The notes under the pieces are model-generated. The model was given only the letters and a program-made list of their open reading frames with translations. It was not told the origin of the DNA and ran no database searches. Both the position numbers and the translations under genes were made by a program. From the NCBI GenBank assembly GCA_902465265.1, contig CABQMF010000058.1, positions 1 to 10,678 of the forward strand: a DNA stretch of 10,678 nucleotides, in the 5' to 3' direction. Shown piece by piece: positions 1 to 5,244 of this stretch. Position 1 is the first letter of the stretch, and every line of letters begins with the position of its first letter. Source of the stretch: an uncultured Collinsella sp. (GTDB taxonomy: Bacteria; Actinomycetota; Coriobacteriia; Coriobacteriales; Coriobacteriaceae).

Positions 1-1
1 A

Positions 2-24
2 GGAAAGCACTTAATGTGCTTTCC
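2..24 (+). terminator. Hairpin at window edge, probable terminator of an upstream gene
   Basis: A perfect 9-bp stem, GGAAAGCAC / GTGCTTTCC, closes a 5-base loop (TTAAT). No long T run follows, only GTCTTG, so termination strength is uncertain. It probably ends a transcript that begins outside the window, on either strand. Positions 25-95 contain nothing else that I recognise. Confidence 0.4.
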
Positions 25-93
25 GTCTTGCGCAGGACTGTAGAGCAGCAAACTTAACCCGCGCCAGCCGGCCCCGGAGACCCTCCCGAAGGG

Positions 94-149
94 CCCAAAA
101 AATATTTTCAAAAAAGTTGTTGCGCGCCGGACAGACTTCTGTGTATACT
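94..149 (+). promoter_or_regulatory. Promoter of the tRNA-Asp gene with A/T-rich upstream element
   Basis: A good -10 hexamer, TATACT, lies at 144-149, about 47 bases before the mature tRNA. The best -35 at normal spacing is TTGCGC at 120-125 (18-base spacer), overlapping a TTGTTG. Just upstream, 97-116 is almost pure A/T with A-tracts, as in the UP elements of strong stable-RNA promoters. The -10 is convincing. The exact -35 assignment is an inference. Confidence 0.6.
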
Positions 150-195
150 AATCCCCGCAGCGCACGCGAGCGGAAACAAACGCGAACGACTGCCT

Positions 196-273
<78 letters not shown>

Positions 274-281
274 ACGCAATT

Positions 282-309
282 AAAGCCACGTCTTCGGACG
301 TGGCTTTTT
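282..309 (+). terminator. Intrinsic terminator of tRNA-Asp
   Basis: A perfect 11-bp stem runs from 282-292 to 297-307, closed by the very stable TTCG tetraloop and running into five T residues (305-309). It starts 8 bases after the CCA end. This is a textbook factor-independent terminator. Confidence 0.93.
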
Positions 310-395
310 GCGTTTAATAGGCCCTCGATCTTATATGCCTCTTTATCCAAATCACCGCATTTGCAACGAGCGAGCCAGCCTCTACTGATATATGT

Positions 396-446
396 GTTCA
401 AACAGGGGGTTTGTTGCGCAACATCTGTTCAATGAAGCAGGGGGTT
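396..446. promoter_or_regulatory. Direct repeats flanking a palindrome, candidate operator of the Rrf2 gene
   Basis: Two imperfect direct repeats, GTTCAA-N-CAGGGGGTT at 396-411 and GTTCAA-N5-CAGGGGGTT at 427-446, flank the perfect 12-bp palindrome TGTTGCGCAACA (412-423). The second repeat covers the -35 region of the promoter whose -10 is at 451-456, a position from which a bound protein would block RNA polymerase. Because Rrf2 regulators commonly control their own genes, autoregulation is a reasonable inference. The rest of 310-395 shows no gene and nothing that I recognise. Confidence 0.45.
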
Positions 447-456
447 CGGTTATACT
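428..456 (+). promoter_or_regulatory. Candidate promoter P1 of the Rrf2 gene
   Basis: TATACT at 451-456 is a good -10. TTCAAT at 428-433 sits 17 bases upstream as a weak -35. Transcription from here would give a leader of roughly 155 bases before the start codon at 618. Confidence 0.55.
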
Positions 457-523
457 AAATTGCACTTTAGGCCGTACCTGATTCAGCTAGTCTTCAAGTG
501 CGGCATTCAGTGAACACCCATTT

Positions 524-529
524 TATAAT
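524..529 (+). promoter_or_regulatory. Perfect -10 hexamer, possible second promoter P2 of the Rrf2 gene
   Basis: TATAAT at 524-529 matches the -10 consensus exactly, but no good -35 sits at normal spacing (501-506 is CGGCAT). It may be a regulator-dependent promoter or chance. If used, the leader is about 80 bases and still includes the 566-592 hairpins. Confidence 0.3.
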
Positions 530-617
530 TTGGTTGTTCAGGCGGTCATTTGGCGTCTCGACACAAGCTCGGCCCCGGAGCTCGTTCGAGCTGTTCGTAT
601 TCCTTGAAAGGGGAAAC

Positions 618-1103
618 ATGGACATATCGAGGAAGACTGATTATGCCCTTCGCATGCTTGCGATGCTTGCCGAGGAGCCGGAGCGGTTGCTTTCTGTTCG
701 CACTGCTGCCGAAGAGGTCAATGTTCCGTATTCGTTTGCCCGTTCGATTCAGCACGGCTTGGTTCAGGCCGGCATTGTGGAGAGCCTGCGTGGCGTTCAC
801 GGCGGCATGCGCCTTAGGGTGAGCCCCGACGATGTCACGATTCGTCAGGTTGTAGAGGCCGTTCAGGGCCCCATGGTTATGAACGACTGCACCGCGCCGG
901 ATGGCGACTGTGCGCGCATGGGCACGTGCTGCTATCATCCCCTGTGGGCCGGAGCCCAGGCGCTGATGCGCGACTATCTCGATTCCGTTTCGCTCGGCGA
1001 TATCGTCGCCCATCGCCAGTTCCCGGCCGTCGATCCCAAGTTCGCCGATCGCGATGCGTTTCCCGAGTACGCTGCCTGCGCGTACGCTTGCCGGGAGGAA
1101 TAG
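618..1103 (+). CDS. Rrf2-family transcriptional regulator with probable Fe-S cluster (IscR/NsrR-like)
   Basis: The 161-residue product has the standard Rrf2 length and opening (MDISRKTDYALRMLAMLAEE). A winged helix-turn-helix lies at about residues 27-70, including VPYSFARSIQHGL and the wing GVHGGMRL. The cluster-binding region reads C91-x6-C98-x5-C104, with C105 and H107 beside it. This closely matches the three Cys and one His that hold the [2Fe-2S] cluster in IscR. Such proteins sense iron-sulfur status, oxygen or nitric oxide and bind promoter DNA. I chose ATG 618 because it follows GAAAGGGGA (606-614) and gives the normal family N-terminus; a GTG at 498 would add 40 unlike residues. A 21-base gap to the glycosylase gene indicates an operon. 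The C-terminus carries two further Cys (AACAYAC) of unknown meaning. Whether it is closest to IscR, NsrR or another subgroup cannot be settled here. Confidence 0.9.
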   Translation: MDISRKTDYALRMLAMLAEEPERLLSVRTAAEEVNVPYSFARSIQHGLVQAGIVESLRGVHGGMRLRVSPDDVTIRQVVEAVQGPMVMNDCTAPDGDCARMGTCCYHPLWAGAQALMRDYLDSVSLGDIVAHRQFPAVDPKFADRDAFPEYAACAYACREE

Positions 1104-1124
1104 CGCCGCATAAGGAGCATTGCT

Positions 1125-2030
1125 ATGATTCAGGACCCCTTTCGTTCGATGATTCGTTCGGAAGGGGTCCTGCGTTATCGCGACCTTCCGTGGCGCCGCA
1201 CGCGCGACCCGTATATCATCTGGCTCTCCGAGGTCATGCTGCAGCAGACGCAGGTGCCGCGCGTGGAGACGCGTATGCCGGCGTGGCTCGATCGCTTTCC
1301 GACTGTCCGAGCGCTTGCTCAGGCCGCCCCTTCCGATGTCTTGGACGCGTGGCAGGGGATGGGCTACAATCGCCGCGCCCTGGCGCTTCACAGGGCTGCA
1401 CAGTGCGTTGTGGAGGACTGGGATGGGGAGTTTCCGCGCGAGACGCACGATCTGGTCGCGCTGCCCGGCATTGGCCCGGCAACGGCGCAGGGCATCCGTT
1501 CGTTTGCATTCGATCTTCCGGGCGTGTATCTAGAGACCAACGTGCGCACGGTCTTTTTGCATCATTTCTTTCCCGATGTGCCGGCCGTTCCCGATCGCGA
1601 GCTGGTGCCGCTGATTCAAGCCGCCTGTCCGGCGGCCCCCGGTGCGGCGGCGGACGAGATCGCGCCCTTTGCCGTGCCTCAAGATGATGCCGATACGCCG
1701 CGCGCGTGGTATTACGCGTTGCTGGATTACGGCGCGTATCTTAAAAAGACGTTGCCCAATCCGTCCAGGCGATCGGCGGGCTATAGCCGTCAGTCCAAGT
1801 TTGAGGGCTCGCGCCGCCAAAAGCGCGCCCACATTGTGCGCATGCTGCTGGCGGCGCGCGATGGGCAGCCAGCAGGTATTTCGCTCGATGAAGCCGTTGC
1901 AGGCGTTAACGAGATGGAGGCGGCAGCCGGCCGGGAACCGGTCGAGCGCGAGCTGGTCGCAAGTATTCTTGCCGATCTGGAGCGCGAGGGCTTTTGCCGC
2001 TCCGAGGGCGATCGTTGGCTGAGTGTATAG
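1125..2030 (+). CDS. HhH-GPD DNA glycosylase, MutY-type, without the Fe-S cluster
   Basis: The product has 301 residues. Residues 22-44 carry the MutY hallmark PWR...DPY..WLSEVMLQQTQV, with E36 at the place of the catalytic Glu of adenine glycosylases. The helix-hairpin-helix is LPGIGPATAQGI (113-124). MutY excises adenine mispaired with 8-oxoguanine, preventing oxidative G-to-T mutations. Three things differ. The Asp of the usual LDGNV motif is Glu (LETNV, E137). The four-Cys Fe-S loop is missing and is replaced by a basic stretch (NPSRRSAGYSRQSKFEGSRRQKR, from about residue 211). The NUDIX-like C-terminal domain is absent; a winged-helix-like tail (about 235-301) stands in its place. An Ala/Pro-rich insertion lies near 165-190. 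Fe-S-lacking MutY relatives are known in anaerobes, so the substrate is likely but unproven. ATG 1125 follows AAGGAG (1112-1117). Confidence 0.82.
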   Translation: MIQDPFRSMIRSEGVLRYRDLPWRRTRDPYIIWLSEVMLQQTQVPRVETRMPAWLDRFPTVRALAQAAPSDVLDAWQGMGYNRRALALHRAAQCVVEDWDGEFPRETHDLVALPGIGPATAQGIRSFAFDLPGVYLETNVRTVFLHHFFPDVPAVPDRELVPLIQAACPAAPGAAADEIAPFAVPQDDADTPRAWYYALLDYGAYLKKTLPNPSRRSAGYSRQSKFEGSRRQKRAHIVRMLLAARDGQPAGISLDEAVAGVNEMEAAAGREPVERELVASILADLEREGFCRSEGDRWLSV

Positions 2031-2144
2031 CTCGCTCGAATCTGAAGAACAGGATTATAAGGTTTAAATTCGCGGCTTGAGGGCATCCTAAAGACAAGGC
2101 CGCTCAAAGCCTATGGGCGGCACGTGTTGAAGGGAAGTACACCT

Positions 2145-2684
2145 ATGGATTTTGAGAACTCTCAGACCAAGAAGAACCTCGAGACCGCTTTTGCCGGTGA
2201 GTCCCAGGCACACACCAAGTATCGCTACTATGCATCTAAGGCCAAAAAGGACGGCTACGTTCAGATCTCGAATATCTTTGCCGAGACGGCGGGCAACGAG
2301 TCCGAGCATGCCAAGCTGTGGTTTAAGTACCTGCACGACGGCGCCGTTCCGGGCACTCTGGACAACCTGCGCGACGCCGCCGCGGGCGAGAACTACGAGT
2401 GGACCACGATGTATGACGAGTTTGCCAAGACCGCCGAGGAGGAGGGCTTTGCCGAGATCGCCGAGAAGTTCCGTGGCGTCGGCGCCGTGGAGAAGGCTCA
2501 CGAGGAGCGCTACAACAAGCTCGTCGAGCGCATTGAATCGGGCGAGGTGTTTGAGCGCGAGGGCGTAAAGGTGTGGAAGTGCCTGAACTGCGGGCACTTG
2601 CATGTTGGTGCCGAGGCGCCCGAGGTGTGCCCGGTGTGCAATCACCCGAAGGCGTACTTTGAGGAGCAGGTGGTGAACTACTAG
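2145..2684 (+). CDS. rbr: Rubrerythrin
   Basis: The 179-residue product has the classical two-part layout. An N-terminal ferritin-like four-helix domain supplies the di-iron ligands: E19 in FAGES, E52 and H55 in ETAGNESEHA, E82 and E85 in GENYEW, and E116 with H119 in VEKAHEER. A C-terminal rubredoxin-like domain binds one iron through C146-x2-C149 and C162-x2-C165. Rubrerythrin reduces hydrogen peroxide to water in the cytoplasm of anaerobes, taking electrons from NAD(P)H through rubredoxin-type partners. ATG 2145 follows AAGGGA (2130-2135). A GTG at 2124 in frame would add seven residues with no family support. It lies 114 bases after the glycosylase gene with no strong terminator between, so partial co-transcription is possible. 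A GGCTTGAG/CTCAAAGCC imperfect repeat (2074-2111) lies in the leader. Confidence 0.96.
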   Translation: MDFENSQTKKNLETAFAGESQAHTKYRYYASKAKKDGYVQISNIFAETAGNESEHAKLWFKYLHDGAVPGTLDNLRDAAAGENYEWTTMYDEFAKTAEEEGFAEIAEKFRGVGAVEKAHEERYNKLVERIESGEVFEREGVKVWKCLNCGHLHVGAEAPEVCPVCNHPKAYFEEQVVNY

Positions 2685-2703
2685 CGCGTGGCGCTGGCTG
2701 CTG

Positions 2704-2803
2704 CGGAGCGCAGGGCGGGAGGCCGGATTGCCTCCCCTCCCCGCTCACGGCTCCGCAGGGTCGCGTTGAGGGAAGGTAATCCGGCCTCCCGCCCTGCGCT
2801 CCG
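2704..2803. repeat. Palindromic intergenic repeat, copy A
   Basis: A perfect 25-bp inverted repeat (2705-2729 with 2778-2802) continues inward for ten more pairs with two mismatches (2730-2739 with 2768-2777), giving a stem of about 35 bp around a 28-base loop. The loop holds a 24-base core (2742-2765, starting CGCTCACGG and ending GTCGCG) that recurs with two changes in copy B. The left arm starts with CGGAGCGCAGGGC (2704-2716), also present in copy B. It begins about 20 bases after the rubrerythrin stop codon. It could be a REP/MITE-like element or a conserved RNA structure. No open frame that I trust runs through it. Confidence 0.8.
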
Positions 2804-2852
2804 GCTTCGGGTCGTCGCGTGCTCACTACAGAAAAGCTGATTAGAAGTTTGT

Positions 2853-2882
2853 GTGCCGCCCCTTTTGGGGCGGCACGTTTTT
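2853..2882 (+). terminator. Intrinsic terminator after rubrerythrin
   Basis: A perfect 10-bp stem, GTGCCGCCCC / GGGGCGGCAC (2853-2862 with 2867-2876), closes a TTTT loop and is followed by GTTTTT. It ends the rubrerythrin transcript. The hairpin and its flanks (GTGTGCCGCCCC, TTTTTGTGTGGGG) recur almost unchanged at 3790-3817. Confidence 0.92.
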
Positions 2883-2922
2883 GTGTGGGGGCTGGTTGGG
2901 ACGGCACCGTTCATGGGTGGGG

Positions 2923-2928
2923 TACACT
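2923..2928 (+). promoter_or_regulatory. Candidate -10 of the membrane-protein gene
   Basis: TACACT at 2923-2928 is an acceptable -10 located 47 bases before the start codon and after the terminator. The only -35-like hexamer, TTGGGA at 2896-2901, is 21 bases away, which is too far for a normal promoter. Weak support. Confidence 0.3.
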
Positions 2929-2974
2929 GGGTAGCGACTTTTAGTTTATCTACTACCTGATGGGGTGTTTTTGT

Positions 2975-3607
2975 ATGGGCAAGAAGTCTCGGGCTCGGGT
3001 GGCTGCGGTGGGGACTCGCAAGGATCCTGGTCGTCGGGTTCCTGAGGGCAAAAAGGCCGATCGTGCCGAGAAGGACAAGAAGGTCGGCGCGCATGCTCAT
3101 CCTGAGTGGGCGCCCCATTTGAATTCGGCGAGTGAGGACCTGACCGCCAAGCTGTTTACGATGGTCGAGGTTATTTTGGGCGTGGTGCCTGTGGTGGTCA
3201 TTGGCCTGTTCCTGGCCTCTAAGGATGCCACGAGCGTGGATAAGCTCACCGATGTCTTTTCTCAGGACCCCTCGATGGTGGTTACGTTTATCTCTGCGTG
3301 CCTGCAGCCGTTTGTGGCGTACATGCTGTACATGATTTATCGCAAATACTGCGAGGGCGATGCGGGCTTTGCCGCCGGCAACCTGATCGGCCTCTTGTGC
3401 TCCGAGATTTTGCTGCTCAATATTCCCGGCGTTATCGGCATGGGCATCTTGTTGTGGCGTGTTTGGCGCAACGTTGCCCCGCACTTTGAGAGCTGGCTGT
3501 TTGAGCGCCGTTTTACGGGTGTAGTGGCCGACATTGCCGGTTCGCTCGTGATTCTAGCCTTGGCGTTTATGTGCGCCACCGCCGCCCGCGGTCTCGCGGG
3601 CATGTAG
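2975..3607 (+). CDS. Unrecognised four-helix membrane protein
   Basis: The product has 210 residues and belongs to no family that I recognise. Residues 1-60 are hydrophilic and strongly basic at first (many Lys and Arg through about 36), so the N-terminus is probably cytoplasmic. Four hydrophobic stretches follow, at about 61-81, 101-122, 133-160 and 186-205. The third contains conserved-looking polar and Pro residues (GLLCSE..LLNIPG). The loop 83-99 is acidic and polar. ATG 2975 is preferred to ATG 2960: it has GATGGGG (2959-2965) at a workable distance, whereas nothing resembling a ribosome binding site precedes 2960, but this signal is weak. The gene stands alone between two palindromic repeat plus terminator units, so it is probably monocistronic. 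I cannot assign a function. Confidence 0.72.
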   Translation: MGKKSRARVAAVGTRKDPGRRVPEGKKADRAEKDKKVGAHAHPEWAPHLNSASEDLTAKLFTMVEVILGVVPVVVIGLFLASKDATSVDKLTDVFSQDPSMVVTFISACLQPFVAYMLYMIYRKYCEGDAGFAAGNLIGLLCSEILLLNIPGVIGMGILLWRVWRNVAPHFESWLFERRFTGVVADIAGSLVILALAFMCATAARGLAGM

Positions 3608-3624
3608 TCTGTCCTCACCGACCA

Positions 3625-3747
3625 CGGAGCGCAGGGCAACTGCTGGTTTCACCGCTCCGGGCGTCAGACCCGCGGCGCATCCCTTTCCCTCTCGCTCACG
3701 GCTTCGCAGAGTCGCGCGAGGCAAAGGCATGCGCCGCGGGTCTGACG
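3625..3747. repeat. Palindromic intergenic repeat, copy B
   Basis: It begins with the same 13-base box as copy A, CGGAGCGCAGGGC (3625-3637), whose first seven bases pair with CGCTCCG at 3653-3659. The main palindrome then follows. CGTCAGACCCGCGGCGCAT (3662-3680) is perfectly complementary to 3729-3747, and pairing continues inward for 15 positions with three mismatches (3681-3695 with 3714-3728). The loop region 3693-3716 matches the core of copy A at 22 of 24 bases. The arms differ completely from those of copy A in sequence but are equally self-complementary. It starts 17 bases after the preceding stop codon. Confidence 0.8.
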
Positions 3748-3789
3748 ACGCGGGCTTGCCAACGAGTTTTGGCTAATAGATTGGTTTGT

Positions 3790-3817
3790 GTGCCGCCCCC
3801 TTGGGGCGGCACTTTTT
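3790..3817 (+). terminator. Intrinsic terminator after the membrane-protein gene
   Basis: The stem GTGCCGCCCC / GGGGCGGCAC (3790-3799 with 3803-3812) closes a CTT loop and is followed by TTTTT (3813-3817). It is nearly identical to the hairpin at 2853-2876, including the flanking GTGT and TGTGTGGGG. Confidence 0.92.
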
Positions 3818-4058
3818 GTGTGGGGTCCCTGTCTTCACAATTTCCGTCAAGCTTTTGGTTAGGTTTTGGTCGGATGGCGCAAGAGCGGAAGGGCAAAAGA
3901 TTGCTGGCGAAAAAAGCTCAAAGAAAGTGCTGGTAGGGGAGTTGTTGGGCTTTTCGACAGTTTTCTGACAAAAGAATCTTTGCGGCTATTGCCACGGATT
4001 TCGTTGCCGCAGCCGCGATGGTGCGGGATGCTGAGCGTAAGCGTCGAATGCTCCGATT
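3818..4058. other. Intergenic stretch with no supported gene
   Basis: Short open frames here lack a ribosome binding site and protein-like composition, so I call no gene. The sequence is lower in GC than the genes around it, with repeated TTTTGGT (3854-3868) and A/T-rich patches at 3895-3980 that could hold the promoter of the gene at 4071. No hexamer pair at normal spacing stands out. A six-base inverted repeat, GCGGCT (3982-3987) / AGCCGC (4011-4016), lies in what would be the leader. Confidence 0.5.
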
Positions 4059-4070
4059 GAGGAGGCCAAC

Positions 4071-4493
4071 ATGGACCTGTTTCTTGAGACTCCGCAGCAA
4101 CAAGCCGAGCGCATGTTGCGCCAGCAGCAACGGCTTATGGAGATGCAAATGCAAGGGGCGGCCGTCCAGCCTCCTGCGCAAAACGCCGCGCCCGCGGTAT
4201 CGTCTGCGGGTGAGGTAGACCCAGGAGCCTATTCCGTACAGCAAGATTCATATGCGCAGGAGCTTGCGTTCGACAAGCGTCGTGCGCGTCGCCGTCGCTG
4301 GGCCCAGCGCCTGCGTACGTTGGCGATGATCGTGCTGATCCCGTTGGGACTCGCGGCAATCTTCTTGGCCTCATATGCCCTCACGTGCATTCTCAATGGC
4401 GCCTCTCCCAGCGAGGTGCTTGAGCACTTGGCAGCTCTCGGCCAGCGCCTAGGCGATGTCACAACAACCATCCGCGCCGGCTGGGAGAGTTAG
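4071..4493 (+). CDS. Unrecognised small single-helix membrane protein
   Basis: The product has 140 residues and I recognise no family. Residues 1-30 are rich in Gln, Met and Glu and are probably helical (PQQQAERMLRQQQRLMEMQ). Residues 31-60 are Ala/Pro/Ser-rich and likely disordered. A highly basic patch (RRARRRRWAQRLR, 70-82) immediately precedes one hydrophobic helix at about 83-107, so by the positive-inside rule the N-terminal part faces the cytoplasm. The C-terminal 30 residues form an amphipathic-looking tail outside. ATG 4071 is well supported by GAGGAGG at 4059-4065. The gene sits between a terminator and a separately controlled HTH gene, so its neighbours say little about its role. 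The clear ribosome binding site and sensible topology make me fairly sure it is a real gene. Confidence 0.75.
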   Translation: MDLFLETPQQQAERMLRQQQRLMEMQMQGAAVQPPAQNAAPAVSSAGEVDPGAYSVQQDSYAQELAFDKRRARRRRWAQRLRTLAMIVLIPLGLAAIFLASYALTCILNGASPSEVLEHLAALGQRLGDVTTTIRAGWES

Positions 4494-4583
4494 CGTTTGT
4501 CGCATCAGGACTTCGAGGGTGTAGGGATTGTCGCCACGAGTAGAATCCTTGCATCCTGTGGGTCCTGTCATGCGACTGAATAG

Positions 4584-4604
4584 TATTATTGAAGATGAAT
4601 AATA
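4584..4604. promoter_or_regulatory. AT-rich inverted repeat, candidate operator of the HTH gene
   Basis: TATTATT (4584-4590) and AATAATA (4598-4604) form a perfect 7-bp inverted repeat around seven bases. It is in the most AT-rich part of the gap, 25 bases before the chosen start codon, where -10-like hexamers (TAGTAT, TATTAT) also occur. Such a site fits autoregulation by a DNA-binding protein. That is an inference from position. Confidence 0.4.
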
Positions 4605-4629
4605 ATAGCAAATGAACGGAGGTGCTCGG

Positions 4630-5193
4630 TTGAATCTGACCTTTGAGGGATTCTTAAAAGGCTATTGCCGAGAGCTATCCGGACAGCAGTCGCTCAGTTT
4701 TAGAAAGCTGGTTAAGCAGGCGACGACGGTTGCGCCGCGCGTGGCGGAGCCCCTGTTTTTGCTCGCTTTGGCGCAGGGTAAAGCCGAATACGTTCTGGGC
4801 TTATCCGAGGGCTCGTGGATGGAAGAAGATTACCGAGGCGTTTTGTCCTTGTACGGTCAAGCGGGTAGCATGGCGTCTCTATGCACCAAAAGCGAGCTCC
4901 CTAATCGTTATGCCAACGTTTGGCGTGCGTATAGAGCGGTGAAGGATAAGCCAGTGGCGGACAGAAGGATCAACGCCCTGATGCGAAAAAGAACATTGGG
5001 AGCGCTAGGGGAATCGGGCGTAACGCGCTACGGTCTCTGCCGCGATTTGAATCTGAATAAGGGAAACGTTTACGCATACCTAGCCGGTGATGACTCAAAA
5101 GTGAGCAGGGAAACGGCGCGCCGCATTATGGAATATGCGGAGGAGAGGGGTGCCCAAGAAGGGGCCGGGCCCCCGGTGCGTGTGGCGGGGTAA
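4630..5193 (+). CDS. HTH-type DNA-binding protein of unknown role
   Basis: The product has 187 residues from TTG 4630. I prefer TTG because GGAGG at 4618-4622 sits 7 bases before it. An in-frame ATG at 4612 would add six residues but has no ribosome binding site. The C-terminal part (about 131-171) looks like a helix-turn-helix of the Cro/XRE kind: YGLCRDLNLNKGNVYAYLAG, followed by SRETARRIMEYA. The N-terminal 120 residues are mostly helical, with a conserved-looking opening (LTFEGFLKGYCRELSG) that I do not recognise as an enzyme. Base composition is visibly less GC-rich than the flanking genes, hinting at transfer. The layout resembles antitoxin or phage-type regulators, but no toxin gene lies beside it: upstream is a membrane protein, downstream rmuC after 51 bases. 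The function is open; a DNA-binding role is likely. Confidence 0.7.
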   Translation: MNLTFEGFLKGYCRELSGQQSLSFRKLVKQATTVAPRVAEPLFLLALAQGKAEYVLGLSEGSWMEEDYRGVLSLYGQAGSMASLCTKSELPNRYANVWRAYRAVKDKPVADRRINALMRKRTLGALGESGVTRYGLCRDLNLNKGNVYAYLAGDDSKVSRETARRIMEYAEERGAQEGAGPPVRVAG

Positions 5194-5244
5194 GATTGAT
5201 CGCGGTTTTGATTGATGATCGATTGGGTTTGTTGGGCGGAGACT

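Noticed and set aside
498..617. Upstream GTG start for the Rrf2 regulator
   Set aside because: It would add 40 residues unlike any Rrf2 protein and would place the leader hairpins in coding sequence. ATG 618 has the ribosome binding site.
546..1448. A 300-codon minus-strand frame
   Set aside because: It is antisense to the Rrf2 and glycosylase genes and has no domain or start signal.
2055..2070. PerR-like box (TTATAAGGTTTAAATT) upstream of rubrerythrin
   Set aside because: Only the left half resembles the PerR consensus and the symmetry is poor.
3571..3936. Open frame across palindrome B and its terminator
   Set aside because: It spans a repeat and a terminator, overlaps the end of the membrane-protein gene, and has no ribosome binding site or domain.
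4071..5193. Toxin-antitoxin or phage-defence pair made of the small membrane protein and the HTH protein
   Set aside because: The gap of 136 bases, separate start signals and lack of any toxin-like motif in the membrane protein give no positive support.
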